DNA of 64,000 nt, taken from assembly GCA_964400675.1 (NCBI GenBank), contig CAYNVO010000002.1, positions 186,001 through 250,000 of the forward strand. The letters run 5' to 3'. The first letter of the stretch is position 1. Each line of letters begins with the position of its first letter. Below, in pieces: positions 21,917-31,239 of the stretch. The position numbers and the translations under genes were made by a program. Source of the stretch: 9FT-COMBO-48-23 sp964400675 (lineage in GTDB: Bacteria > Chloroflexota > Dehalococcoidia > GIF9 > UBA5629). The notes under the pieces are model-generated. The model did not search any database, was not told the origin of the DNA, and worked only from the letters and a program-made list of their open reading frames with translations.

Positions 21917-23164
21917 ATGTGTATAAAAAAGGCTTTTCCTGTGTCTGTGGCGTTGGCTGTTCTGCTGTTTATATTGCCGGTATTGGGTGTCGGCTGCAAC
22001 TTTCTTCCAGAGAAAGTAGTCACCACCTTTACACCTGCCGAGACGAATAAGCCATTTTCCTTTAATGCTGATAATCCAGATAATGCTTATGGTGAACTGC
22101 CTCCTGAGTTTGATATTCTGGCTGAGGCCTGGCAGCAGTTGTCTGAGGACTATGTGGACAAAAGCAAGCTGGACCCCGAGAAGCTGAGCCAGGGTGCAGT
22201 TAAAGGCATGATGGAGGCGTTGGATGACCCTTACAGCGGCTATGTTGACCCGAAGGTTAAAGATCTGGAGATGGCTGAGCTTTCGGGAAAATTTGAGGGC
22301 ATTGGAGCTGTAATCAGCATCAGAGATGAGCAGCTAACAGTTGTGGCACCGATTGCTGATTCTCCTGCCGAGGAAGCTGGCATCATGGCTGGAGACAAGA
22401 TTTTGGAGGTTGATGGTCAGCCTACTTCTAAGATGACTCTTATTGACGCCACTCTTAAAATCCGGGGGCCTAAGGGCATTTCGGTTAAGCTTCTGGTACT
22501 CCACGAAGGTGAGAGTGAACCCGTGGAGATTCAGATAGTCCGGGGCGAGATAAAGCTGGAAAGTGTTTCCTTGGAGATGCGCGATGACATCGCCTATATC
22601 AGGCTTACCCAGTTCTTGAAATCTACCGGCGGTGAGTTACGAGATGATCTGAAAGATGCTATCGATAATGGAGCCAAGGGCATTATCCTTGACCTTCGCA
22701 ATAATCCCGGTGGTCTGCTTAATGCATCTGTTGATGTGGCCAGTCAATTTCTGGCTATGGGCTTGGTGGCCAAGGTTGTGGATGCTGAAGGAATGGAAAG
22801 CATGGTGGCGGTGGAGAGGGGGGGCATAGCTACTAATCTACCGCTTGTTGTCCTTGTAAACCAGGGTAGCGCCAGTGCCAGTGAAATAGTGGCTGGCGCT
22901 CTACAGGACTATGGCCGGGCTAAATTGGCTGGTAGCCAGACCTTTGGTAAGGGCAGTGTTCAGATTGTCCGTGATCTCAGCGACGGTTCAGCTTTGCACA
23001 TAACTTCTTATCACTGGCTGACTCCTTTAGGCAGGCCAATAGATGAGGTTGGGCTGACGCCCGACTTTGTACTTGAACTAGAAGATGATGAGCTTGTGGA
23101 TTGGGCTATCCAGTATCTGAAAGACCAGATTAAAACCGAATTACTATCGGTTTTTGCTAGCTGA
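21917..23164 (+). CDS. S41 C-terminal processing peptidase, lipoprotein
   Basis: A 415-residue CtpA-type serine protease. I start at ATG 21917, preceded by CGGAGG. The N terminus is a lipoprotein signal ending GVGC (Cys about 25). A PDZ domain occupies about 115-195 (GKFEGIGAVISI, PAEEAGIMAGDKILEVDG), and the S41 domain shows the catalytic Ser in QGSASASEIVAGALQDYG and Lys in TFGKGSVQ. It should cleave exported proteins at their C termini outside the membrane. An extended -10 (TGCTACAAT, near 21871-21881) may drive it. Confidence 0.92.
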   Translation: MCIKKAFPVSVALAVLLFILPVLGVGCNFLPEKVVTTFTPAETNKPFSFNADNPDNAYGELPPEFDILAEAWQQLSEDYVDKSKLDPEKLSQGAVKGMMEALDDPYSGYVDPKVKDLEMAELSGKFEGIGAVISIRDEQLTVVAPIADSPAEEAGIMAGDKILEVDGQPTSKMTLIDATLKIRGPKGISVKLLVLHEGESEPVEIQIVRGEIKLESVSLEMRDDIAYIRLTQFLKSTGGELRDDLKDAIDNGAKGIILDLRNNPGGLLNASVDVASQFLAMGLVAKVVDAEGMESMVAVERGGIATNLPLVVLVNQGSASASEIVAGALQDYGRAKLAGSQTFGKGSVQIVRDLSDGSALHITSYHWLTPLGRPIDEVGLTPDFVLELEDDELVDWAIQYLKDQIKTELLSVFAS

Positions 23165-23166
23165 CC

Positions 23167-23757
23167 TTAACTCTCTATTGTATCTTTGGTGCTGGGTATT
23201 CTGCCCGCGATTCGTTCATCAAGGCGTGTTGCGGCGTCAAGAGCCCGCGCCAGAGCCTTGAACATAGCTTCAGCTTTGTGATGGTCATCAATGCCGCTGA
23301 GAACTTTGGCGTGGACATTAAACCTGCCTTCAGAGGCGAAGGAAATGAAGAAATGTCGAATCAAATCAGCGGGCATTTTTTCGATGCTGGCGTCGTTGAA
23401 GGAAGCTTCGAATTCTGCGTAACCTCTGCCGCCGATGTCAAGGGCTACCATAGCCAGGCTATCGTCCATAGGCACCACAGCATGAGCCATCCTGACTATT
23501 CCGCTTCTGTCCCCAAGGGCTTGATTGAAAGCTTTGCCTAAGGAGATGGCTACATCTTCAACCACATGGTGCTGGTCAGTTCCTGTGGCTGACAGCTTTA
23601 TATCGAATATTCCATGTTGAGCCAGTTGGCTTAACATGTGGTCGAAGAACCTGATTCCGGTGGTGATTTCGAACTGCCCTTTGCCATCGATTTTCAGTTC
23701 CACTTTCACGGAAGTCTCCTTGGTTTCTCTGGTCACTTTAGCTTCTCTTTCAGCCAT
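23167..23757 (-). CDS. hisB: Imidazoleglycerol-phosphate dehydratase
   Basis: HisB catalyses the dehydration step in histidine synthesis. The 196 residues (start ATG 23757, with GCGAGG upstream) carry the manganese-binding motifs FFDHMLSQLAQHG, DQHHVVEDVAISLG and DDHHKAEAMFKALARAL, and DIGGRGYAEFEA. It is the single-function form, without the phosphatase domain. A longer GTG start at 23796 is open but adds an unusual leader. Last gene of hisZ-hisG-hisD-hisC-hisB. Confidence 0.95.
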   Translation of the reverse strand: MAEREAKVTRETKETSVKVELKIDGKGQFEITTGIRFFDHMLSQLAQHGIFDIKLSATGTDQHHVVEDVAISLGKAFNQALGDRSGIVRMAHAVVPMDDSLAMVALDIGGRGYAEFEASFNDASIEKMPADLIRHFFISFASEGRFNVHAKVLSGIDDHHKAEAMFKALARALDAATRLDERIAGRIPSTKDTIES

Positions 23758-23797
23758 GTTGGTCAACCTCGCTTTATTCTCTTCTATAAATGCCACA

Positions 23798-24892
23798 TTA
23801 ACATATTTCTTTCAATGAGGCAATCAAGGCGTCAGTATGTTCTGGCTTGCCTGCGCTGATACGCAAGCAGTCTTTTAGCTGCGGCGTATCGAAATAGCGG
23901 ACAAATATGCCCTTATTTTGTAATCCTTTGTGTATCGTTTTTGCCTTACCATTGAGCACTGAGCAGAGTATGAAGTTGGCTTGCGATGGATAAACTTTTA
24001 ACCAATCGAACTGACTGAGACTGGTTAGCAGCCGCCCCCGCTCATCTGTAATAGCTTTAATCGTGCCGCGTAGATAGCCGATGTCCCTCAGTGACTCTAG
24101 CGCTGCCACCTGGGCCGCAGCGTTTACATTGTAAGGCTGCTTTATTTTCATGAGATGTTTAACCATGTCAATGGGGAAAATGCCGTAGCCCACCCTTAGA
24201 CCGGCCAGCCCAGCCCATTTGCTGAAAGTGCGAAGGACTATTAAATTCGGGTACTTTAAAACCAGAGGCGCCACCGTTACACCGCTGAACTCAAAATAGG
24301 CTTCATCGATTACCACCACCATAGAACTATTCAAAAGCTCCAGAATTGTCTGTTCGGGGGTTACATTGCCCGAAGGGTTATTTGGCGAGGCAATAAAAAT
24401 GACCTTTGTTCGCTTATCTGAAGCTTCTTTTACTGCGGCGACATCGATGGAGAGATCTTGCTTTCTAGGTATGCTGACTATTTTACCGCCGCAGACGTCG
24501 GTGCTGAAAGTGTACATGCCAAAGGTCGGGGGACAGTTGATTACTCTGTCTCCGGGCTCAATAAATAGGCGTAGTACCAGGTCGATTAGCTCATCGCTGC
24601 CGCTGCCAGCCAGTATGTATTTCGAGCTTATTCCTGTGTATTCGCCCAGTGCCTTTCGTAGCTCTCTCTGTTCGGGGTCGGGATAGAGGTAATAATAAGC
24701 ATAATTCGCCAGAGCCTGTTTTACTCTGCCTGAGCAACCGTACAGGTTTTCGTTGCCATCGAGTTTGATTACCTTTTCCTGTGGAATATTGATGCGCTGG
24801 CTCAATACGTCGGTTGGCTCGATTGGCGTATAGGCATTCATGGCTATGAGCCCAGGTCTTATTAGTCTTTCGATATCTTCAGGCGTAATCAT
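23798..24892 (-). CDS. hisC: Histidinol-phosphate aminotransferase
   Basis: A 364-residue PLP-dependent class I/II aminotransferase. Visible are LDGNENLYGCS, the SGSDELIDLVLRLF segment, ASPNNPSGNVT, VVIDEAYFEF and the PLP-binding Lys in LRTFSKWAGLAGLRVGYG, followed by the Arg of LRISAGKPEHTDAL. It overlaps hisD by 4 nt and is followed closely by hisB. Confidence 0.95.
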   Translation of the reverse strand: MITPEDIERLIRPGLIAMNAYTPIEPTDVLSQRINIPQEKVIKLDGNENLYGCSGRVKQALANYAYYYLYPDPEQRELRKALGEYTGISSKYILAGSGSDELIDLVLRLFIEPGDRVINCPPTFGMYTFSTDVCGGKIVSIPRKQDLSIDVAAVKEASDKRTKVIFIASPNNPSGNVTPEQTILELLNSSMVVVIDEAYFEFSGVTVAPLVLKYPNLIVLRTFSKWAGLAGLRVGYGIFPIDMVKHLMKIKQPYNVNAAAQVAALESLRDIGYLRGTIKAITDERGRLLTSLSQFDWLKVYPSQANFILCSVLNGKAKTIHKGLQNKGIFVRYFDTPQLKDCLRISAGKPEHTDALIASLKEIC

Positions 24893-26220
24893 TTCGACTC
24901 TTTCCTGTTATTAAATCGTATTCTAATTGCTTGAGCATGACCTTTGAGTCCTTCAGCCTCAGCTATGATTATGGCTGCTTGCCCCAGTTTTTTTCCGGTG
25001 GCTTCATCCAAGGCGATAACATTGGTGATTTTGAGGAAATCCTCTACGCCGAGTGGAGAGCTGAAACGAGCACTACCTCCCGTGGGCAATACATGGCTCG
25101 GTCCGGCAATATAATCACCCAGTGCTACCGGGGAAATGCCGCCGATGAAGATACAGCCGGCGTTGCGGATTTTCTGGATATAGCCGGCGGCATTGCGTAC
25201 CATCAACGATACATGTTCGGGTGCGTACAGGTTGACCAGTTCAATAGCTTCGTCGAGGTTATTGACTGTAACTATCATGCCCTGGGATTTTATGGCTTCG
25301 GCGGCGATGGTTTGTCGTTCCAACTTTGCTAATTGTTTCTTTATCTCGCTGGCAACATCCCTGGCTATTTTGGTTGATGTGGTGATTAAGATTGCTGATG
25401 CCTGGGAGTCATGTTCAGCTTGAGCTATAAGGTCGGCGGCGCAGAAGGAGGCATTGGCAGTGTCATCGGCTACAATGATGACCTCACTGGGACCCGGAAG
25501 GCTCTCTATAGCTGCTGTCCCGTAGACCATTCTCTTGGCTGTGACCACAAAAATGTTGCCCGGACCGCAAATCTTGTCCACCTTCGGCACCGACTCGGTG
25601 CCAAAAGCCAGGGCGGCAATAGCCTGAGCCCCGCCTGTCTTAAAGATGCGATTGACCCTGGCGATATCGGCTGCTACCAGGGTAACTGGTGGAACCGTGC
25701 CATCTTTCTTTGGGGGTGTAGCCAGTATTATTTCTCTCACTCCGGCTACACGGGCCGGAATGGCGGTCATCAGCACTGTGGATGGATAAGCAGCGGTGCC
25801 ACCGGGCGCATAAATGCCCACCCTGTTTAATGGATTGATTTGTCGCCCCAGTCCCTGGCTGAGGAAACTGGATTCAAGCCTTTGTTTACACATGGAGTGA
25901 AACTGTTTTATTCTGTTTGCTGCTAGCTTCAGCGCCGATACCAGCTTCTTATCCACCTTCTCGTAGGCGTCTGAAATCTCGCTTTTGCTCACTTCCAAGG
26001 AGCTAATTTCAACCCCATCCAGCTTCTTGGAGTAGTTGAAAAGCGCTTTGTCGCCTTTGTCTCGCACCTCGACAAGGATGCGTTCGACTATCTCCTCCAC
26101 TGATGACTCTTTGCTCTTTACTCTTGTTTTAGGCTTCGTAGTATGCAGGGGGAGTCCGTAAGAGGGGAGCTCTCTAGTCAATAGAGTCTTTGCCTTTTGA
26201 AAACCTTTGACTATTTTCAT
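24889..26220 (-). CDS. hisD: Histidinol dehydrogenase
   Basis: HisD oxidises histidinol to histidine in two NAD-dependent steps. From ATG 26220 (MKIVKGF) the protein has 443 residues; an upstream start at 26256 inside hisG is open but unnecessary. Motifs include PGGTAAYPSTVLMTAIPARVAG, DKICGPGNIFV, the zinc/His region GPSEVIIVADDTA, QAEHDSQASAILIT and GGISPVALGDYIAGPSHVLPTGG. The stop overlaps the hisC start by 4 nt. Confidence 0.95.
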   Translation of the reverse strand: MKIVKGFQKAKTLLTRELPSYGLPLHTTKPKTRVKSKESSVEEIVERILVEVRDKGDKALFNYSKKLDGVEISSLEVSKSEISDAYEKVDKKLVSALKLAANRIKQFHSMCKQRLESSFLSQGLGRQINPLNRVGIYAPGGTAAYPSTVLMTAIPARVAGVREIILATPPKKDGTVPPVTLVAADIARVNRIFKTGGAQAIAALAFGTESVPKVDKICGPGNIFVVTAKRMVYGTAAIESLPGPSEVIIVADDTANASFCAADLIAQAEHDSQASAILITTSTKIARDVASEIKKQLAKLERQTIAAEAIKSQGMIVTVNNLDEAIELVNLYAPEHVSLMVRNAAGYIQKIRNAGCIFIGGISPVALGDYIAGPSHVLPTGGSARFSSPLGVEDFLKITNVIALDEATGKKLGQAAIIIAEAEGLKGHAQAIRIRFNNRKESK

Positions 26221-26221
26221 T

Positions 26222-27634
26222 TTAATTACTCTCGACTGCCCGTCTAAGGATTCCAACCAGAGAGGCTATTTTCTCTTTTTTGTAGGAGGACTCCAGACTG
26301 TTCTTGTTGCCGATAAGGCAGGCTGTCGATTGGAAGATTGTGTCTATGATTTTGAGGTTGTGTTTAGCTAATGTTTGTCCAGTCTGAGTGTTTTCTATCA
26401 GCAAGTCAGCATCTTCAGGCAGGAAGGCTTCACTGGCTCCCCAGGTAGGAATTAGTTGATACCGACTGACATGGTTGTCACGAAGATATTTATCTGCAAT
26501 GTTTATGTATTCTGAGGCTACTCTAAGTGGTGACAACTTATCGGCATTTATTAACTGCTTCAAGTTATCAATATTAGCCGCGGACAAGTCCTGGCTAACT
26601 ACCGCCACTACTTTTACCTGACCGAAGCCGAGGTCTACCAGCTCTGTAACCGGACTTGAAGGGAAACGGCAGAGATGTTCCAGGAGCCAATCTTTACCTG
26701 TTATCGCCAGGTCGAAATTTCCGTTGGCTACTTGAAGTGGCATGTCTTGCGGTCTGATAACCTTAACATTAACCCAATCCATATCGAAACACGGACGCCT
26801 ATTCACTCTGTCTTCCGAATAGCCTTGCAGTTCCAGTCCGGCTTTGTTAAAGAGTTCTGTGGTCGGCGATTGCTGATGTCCGTCAGGAAGAGCCAGCCAG
26901 ATTTTTTCTTTGCTGAGATCAGGGCGAAAATTGTTAGTGCTTTTCGCCACTTCAGGTTTGATTTTTAGCCATGGCTTATCTTTCATATTAATGCCCTGGC
27001 TTAAGCAGGCTACTATCTGGCTGATCTTTTTGGTTTGCCAGCTCTCTTGATTTGCTATAAGAAAAGCACTAGAGGATAGCAGAGTTTTCAGGGGGGTTAA
27101 GCTCTGTGTTTTTATCTCATGCTCATTCTCTGCCCATAGCAAAACCATGTCGGCGTTCTCCGGCGGATATACTTCAGCAGCCCCCCATACCGGAAATATC
27201 CTGAATCTCCTAAGCCTGAGATTCAGAGCTGCAGTCTCTGCCAGATTGGGATACTCAGATACTATTCGCCAACTATATTGTCCGGCTGACAAATCCTGTA
27301 GGCTGGATATGTTTCCATAGCGACTGGCGGTTAAATAGAGGTCTCCTTTGCCATATTGCAAGTCGGCTACTTTGAGCAGGGCACTGGTCGGGTATTTAGC
27401 CAAAAGCTCTTCAATCCAGTCCAGACTGCAGATGCCTAAATCGTAATTGCCTACGGCTACCTGGATGGGAATGTCTTTCTCCTGAAATATCTTGGCTGAA
27501 AGATGAGGAAACTTTGTTGACTTCAGTCTATAAACTCGTGTACCCGGCGTATAGTCCTTGAATTCAAGTCCTGTCTCTTCCAGCAGGCAGGTAGTAGCCG
27601 GCATAAGCCTTCCCTTTGGCAGCGCCATCTTCAT
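26222..27634 (-). CDS. hisG: ATP phosphoribosyltransferase, tandem duplication of the short HisG domain
   Basis: HisG couples ATP and PRPP, the first step of histidine synthesis. A short HisG is about 210 residues; this one is about 470 and consists of two HisG domains in tandem (about 1-216 and 243-470). Domain 1 keeps the N-terminal MALPKGRL motif but has ICSLDW where ITGKDW is expected and a degenerate PRPP loop (LLWAENEHEIK). Domain 2 has lost KGR (ALPDGHQ) but keeps AITGKDWL and the PRPP loop ENTQTGQTL. The losses are thus complementary. I start at ATG 27634, where the family begins; TTG 27661 is also open. HisZ, required by short HisG, is encoded just upstream. Confidence 0.88.
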   Translation of the reverse strand: MKMALPKGRLMPATTCLLEETGLEFKDYTPGTRVYRLKSTKFPHLSAKIFQEKDIPIQVAVGNYDLGICSLDWIEELLAKYPTSALLKVADLQYGKGDLYLTASRYGNISSLQDLSAGQYSWRIVSEYPNLAETAALNLRLRRFRIFPVWGAAEVYPPENADMVLLWAENEHEIKTQSLTPLKTLLSSSAFLIANQESWQTKKISQIVACLSQGINMKDKPWLKIKPEVAKSTNNFRPDLSKEKIWLALPDGHQQSPTTELFNKAGLELQGYSEDRVNRRPCFDMDWVNVKVIRPQDMPLQVANGNFDLAITGKDWLLEHLCRFPSSPVTELVDLGFGQVKVVAVVSQDLSAANIDNLKQLINADKLSPLRVASEYINIADKYLRDNHVSRYQLIPTWGASEAFLPEDADLLIENTQTGQTLAKHNLKIIDTIFQSTACLIGNKNSLESSYKKEKIASLVGILRRAVESN

Positions 27635-27662
27635 GTAATCAGACTGGCTTCCGGTTAACAAA

Positions 27663-28901
27663 TTATGTCGAGCCTCCTACTATTTTGAGGACGTCGGCAA
27701 TTGAAGTCACCTCTCTCTTCTGGTTTCTGGTTTGGTCGGTGCAGATAAAAGGCGGTGGCTTGTCTTGGACAGTAATTGTCCAGCGCCAATCCGACTGGCG
27801 ACCGCTAAAGTCAAGCTCAGCCACATATCCCGCCTGACGAAATGACTCGGCTAATTGAAAACTGGTTCGTATTGATTCCGGTATTGGCCTGTCGCATCTA
27901 ACCAGTATTCCCTGTTTCGCTTTTTGTGGGGCTTGTGGCTTAATCAAATTAACAACGGGGTCAATATAAAGTGCAAAACCACATGCCGGCATGCTCTTCC
28001 CCCCTATTAGCGGGATTAGGTTGTCATATCTACCGCCGCTGCCTATTTTCTCACCTTTAGCTGAAAACTGGAAGCAGAGTCCAGTGTAATACTCGAAGCC
28101 TCGTGTGGATGTGATGTCAATCTGGTAGTTGCAGCCCAGGACATCGAGCAGACTGGCGATTTCAGCGAAGTTATCAAGCGCCGGCTTTAATTTTGCGGGA
28201 ATCTGAGGCAGAGCTTTCAGGTTCTCCAGAAAACTGTTGCCTTTTCCTCTCAAATCGAGGAGTAATGATAGCAGTCTGCCCATCTCAGAATTTTTAGGTT
28301 TTGCCTCTGTCAGCACTTGCCAGTTGCCGTCTAGAATCTGGTCCAGCAGCCTGGCTTCTTTTTCGGGATTAAGCTTTAATTCCTTGAGCACAGCCTTCAA
28401 TATCCCGGCGTGAGATAGTTGTATTTGAATATCACTAATACCTAATTTGTGTAGGGTTTCTATAGCCAGCAGTATTAATTCTACGTCTGATGTCGGTTTA
28501 TTAATACCTATCAATTCCACTCCGCATTGCCACCGTTCCCTGTTTTCCTTTCCCGTCTCTTCGAAAGCGAATACGTTGGTGATATAGAAAAGTCTGGCTG
28601 TTTCCTGTGGCTGCAAATTTTCAATATATAATCTGGCTACAGGTATAGTGCCATCTGGTCTCAACACCACTCTTTCACCGCTCCAGCCGTCCCAGTCGAG
28701 GAAAGAATATACCTTGCTCAGCATATTAGGAGTGAGTGTGCCGGCGGCCGTGAACAGGTGCAGATATTCCAGAGTCGGAGTCCGCACTTCCTGATAACCC
28801 CAGCTGAGACACGACTTCCGAAAGACATCCTCTATAAAGCGAAATGCCTCCATGTTTTTGGGGAGTAAATCTCGAGCCCCTTTACATTTTTGACTTGTCA
28901 T
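27663..28901 (-). CDS. hisZ: ATP phosphoribosyltransferase regulatory subunit (HisS-like)
   Basis: A 412-residue paralogue of histidyl-tRNA synthetase that activates short HisG. Class II motif 2-like FAFEETGKENRERWQCGVELIG and motif 3-like GSGGRYDNLIP with ACGFALYIDPV are present, but the HisA histidine loop reads STRGFEYYTGLCFQF, and motif 1 is weak. It retains an anticodon-binding-like C-terminal domain (about 325-412), which many HisZ lack. Its place directly before hisG argues for HisZ rather than a true HisS; a bifunctional or HisS role cannot be excluded. First gene of the his operon. Confidence 0.82.
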   Translation of the reverse strand: MTSQKCKGARDLLPKNMEAFRFIEDVFRKSCLSWGYQEVRTPTLEYLHLFTAAGTLTPNMLSKVYSFLDWDGWSGERVVLRPDGTIPVARLYIENLQPQETARLFYITNVFAFEETGKENRERWQCGVELIGINKPTSDVELILLAIETLHKLGISDIQIQLSHAGILKAVLKELKLNPEKEARLLDQILDGNWQVLTEAKPKNSEMGRLLSLLLDLRGKGNSFLENLKALPQIPAKLKPALDNFAEIASLLDVLGCNYQIDITSTRGFEYYTGLCFQFSAKGEKIGSGGRYDNLIPLIGGKSMPACGFALYIDPVVNLIKPQAPQKAKQGILVRCDRPIPESIRTSFQLAESFRQAGYVAELDFSGRQSDWRWTITVQDKPPPFICTDQTRNQKREVTSIADVLKIVGGST

Positions 28902-29078
28902 AATTCTATACCTTAGCTAAGTTGACCTATTCTACACTAACGAGCTTTCGGCTTCAATTTAAATTTGCTATAAAGTGCTGGCATTGATATTGTTTGGCAT
29001 TCGGCACTTTAGATTACTAAATATTAAAACTGGCAACGACTGTCATGTCATTCGTTTGCTGTTAGCTGTTAGCTAAAC

Positions 29079-29084
29079 TATAAT
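29079..29084 (+). promoter_or_regulatory. -10 box of the nfeD-slipin operon
   Basis: A perfect TATAAT 15-24 nt before the possible starts (TTG 29100, ATG 29109). No consensus -35 seen. The preceding 28902-29078 shows no gene. Confidence 0.45.
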
Positions 29085-29099
29085 TAGGCTGCGGTTGGG

Positions 29100-30440
29100 T
29101 TGAAACAGATGCTCAAGTCAAAACTGAGATTTACCTACATTGCTGTTCTGGCTATCCTGTGGGTGACAGCCTTCGTCTCCAGCGGCGTTAATGCTGGCTC
29201 AGCAGGCATAGAAGTTCTAAGTGTTGATGGCACCATCGTTCCTGTTATTGCTAACTACTTAGACCGTGGTATCAGCCAGGCTGAGGCTAATGGAAGTGTC
29301 GCCTGCATCATTGAATTGAATACTCCAGGAGGGCTTCTAAATGCCACGGAGGACATTGTACAGCGGATTCTGAATGCCGAGGTGCCGATTGTGGTTTATG
29401 TTTCGCCAAGTGGTAGCTGGGCGGCTTCAGCCGGAACTTTTATAACCATAGCCGCGCATGTGGCAGTGATGGCACCGGGGACAAGTATCGGAGCGGCTCA
29501 TCCTGTAACCGTCGGTGAGGAAATGCCTGAAGAGGTGTCAAAAAAGGTAACCGAGTACTCGGCTGCCTGGATAAGGAGCATAGCTGAAATGCGGGGTCGC
29601 AACATTGAACAGGCTGAGCTGGCGGTTTCAGAGAGCAAGTCATTTACCGCATCCGAAGCGTTGGAAGCACAGCTTATCGATTTTCAGGCCGATGACATGG
29701 AAAGCTTGATTCGCCAGATAAATGGCCAGAAAGTAACGTTGGCCGATGGTCGAGAAATTATCATTGATACGTCTGATTATATCCTGGGTAGAAATGAGAT
29801 GAATCCGGTTGAGCGATTCTTGCATGTCATCAGTGACCCTAATATCGCTTATATCCTGCTCAGCCTGGCGACGATAGGATTGATTACCGAGATTTCAAAT
29901 CCCGGCTTGATATTCCCCGGAGTAGTCGGTGGACTTTGTCTTTTTATGGCCTTCTATTCGCTTGGAGTGCTCAATGCTTATTGGGCCGGGTTATTCCTTA
30001 TACTCCTTGCCTTTGGCTTATTTGTGGCTGAGGTTTTTACGCCGACTTTTGGTATACTTACAGCCGGAGGCGTTGTCTCTTTGATTATCGGCTCCCTTGT
30101 ACTGTTCAGTAATAGTTCGCCAGCCATGCAGGTAAACAGAGGCTTAATTGCCGTAGTAACTATCTTAATAGCTGCCTTCATAGCTTTCATTGTCGGCGCT
30201 GTGGTTAGAGGCCAGAGAAGGCGGATAGCAACTGGTGCTGAAGGATTAATAGATAGAGTAGCTATAGCCAAGACAGACCTTGCTCCGAAGGGCACGGTTC
30301 TCGTTGATGGCGAGCTCTGGAAAGCCGAAGTTGACAACGGCAAAGTAGAATCAGGAGAGGAGGTGACGGTAACTAAGGTCGAAGGGCTTAAATTGTTAGT
30401 GACTCAAAGGAAAATTAAAGGGAGGAAAAGATGGACTTAA
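29100..30440 (+). CDS. NfeD-family membrane serine protease (ClpP-class)
   Basis: A 446-residue NfeD1b-type protein. After a signal peptide (about 1-32) there is a ClpP/crotonase-like protease domain (about 35-225) with LNTPGGLLNATEDIVQ, the nucleophile Ser in GSWAASAGTFI and the Lys region; then four or five membrane helices (about 245-365) and a C-terminal OB-fold NfeD domain (about 375-446, GTVLVDGELWKAEVDNG). In other organisms NfeD cleaves the C terminus of its partner slipin. It overlaps the slipin gene by 10 nt. Start is TTG 29100 or ATG 29109. Confidence 0.93.
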   Translation: MKQMLKSKLRFTYIAVLAILWVTAFVSSGVNAGSAGIEVLSVDGTIVPVIANYLDRGISQAEANGSVACIIELNTPGGLLNATEDIVQRILNAEVPIVVYVSPSGSWAASAGTFITIAAHVAVMAPGTSIGAAHPVTVGEEMPEEVSKKVTEYSAAWIRSIAEMRGRNIEQAELAVSESKSFTASEALEAQLIDFQADDMESLIRQINGQKVTLADGREIIIDTSDYILGRNEMNPVERFLHVISDPNIAYILLSLATIGLITEISNPGLIFPGVVGGLCLFMAFYSLGVLNAYWAGLFLILLAFGLFVAEVFTPTFGILTAGGVVSLIIGSLVLFSNSSPAMQVNRGLIAVVTILIAAFIAFIVGAVVRGQRRRIATGAEGLIDRVAIAKTDLAPKGTVLVDGELWKAEVDNGKVESGEEVTVTKVEGLKLLVTQRKIKGRKRWT

Positions 30441-31192
30441 TTGTTATTTTTGCTATTGTCATATTTGCCATAATAATCCTGGCGGCGGCTATCAGGATTG
30501 TTAATGAGTATGAGCGTGGAGTCGTGTTTCGTCTGGGACGGTTTGTTGGCGTTAGAGGCCCCGGGCTCATCTTTCTAATTCCGTTTATCGAGCGTATGGT
30601 CAAGATTGACCTCCGTGTTGTCACCATGGATGTCCCGACGCAGGAATGCATTACAATGGATACGGTTACCGTTAAAGTCGATGCCGTTGTCTATTTCAGG
30701 GTTATGAAGCCTGAAGACGCTGTACTCAATGTGGAGCAATATATTAGAGCCACCTCGCTACTTTCACAGACCACACTGAGGAATGTGGTGGGCCAATCTG
30801 ACCTCGAAGACCTGCTGGCACATCGAGACAAAATCAATGAAAAGCTCCAGGCGCTGATTGATGAGGGGACGGAGCCGTGGGGAATAAAAGTGAGCATGGT
30901 GGAAGTCAGAGACGTTCAGCTGCCCGATACGATGCAGCGGGCGATGGCTGCCCAGGCTGAGGCTGAGCGAGAGAGGCGAGCTAAGATTGTGCATGCTGAA
31001 GGTGAAGCTCAGGCTGCGGAGAAGCTGGCTCAAGCAGCCAAGATTATTGCCAGTCAACCAGCCGCTATGCAGCTCCGCTATCTCCAGACTCTAACTCAAA
31101 TTTCTACGGAGCGGACCAACACCATAGTGTTTCCGCTGCCTATAGATTTGATAGGACCTATAATCGGCAAGCTCAACCAACCCAAGAAGTAG
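30431..31192 (+). CDS. Slipin (stomatin/prohibitin family)
   Basis: A 253-residue SPFH-domain membrane protein. One N-terminal helix (about 2-22) anchors it; then the SPFH core begins IVNEYERGVVFRLGRFVGVRGPGLIFLIPFIERM, followed by a long charged helix (AMAAQAEAERERRAKIVHAEGEAQAAEKL) that drives oligomers. Slipins organise membrane microdomains and are cut by NfeD proteases. The gene starts inside the end of nfeD with GGGAGG upstream and is followed by a strong terminator. Confidence 0.95.
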   Translation: MDLIVIFAIVIFAIIILAAAIRIVNEYERGVVFRLGRFVGVRGPGLIFLIPFIERMVKIDLRVVTMDVPTQECITMDTVTVKVDAVVYFRVMKPEDAVLNVEQYIRATSLLSQTTLRNVVGQSDLEDLLAHRDKINEKLQALIDEGTEPWGIKVSMVEVRDVQLPDTMQRAMAAQAEAERERRAKIVHAEGEAQAAEKLAQAAKIIASQPAAMQLRYLQTLTQISTERTNTIVFPLPIDLIGPIIGKLNQPKK

Positions 31193-31200
31193 TTAAGCTG

Positions 31201-31238
31201 TTACCCCCTGCCACCACAACATAAGAGGCAGGGGGTAA
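31201..31238. terminator. Bidirectional terminator between slipin and birA genes
   Basis: TTACCCCCTGCC (31201-31212) pairs with GGCAGGGGGTAA (31227-31238), a perfect 12-bp stem with a 14-nt loop, followed by TTTATTCTTT on the plus strand. The convergent genes end on both sides. Confidence 0.85.
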
Positions 31239-31239
31239 T

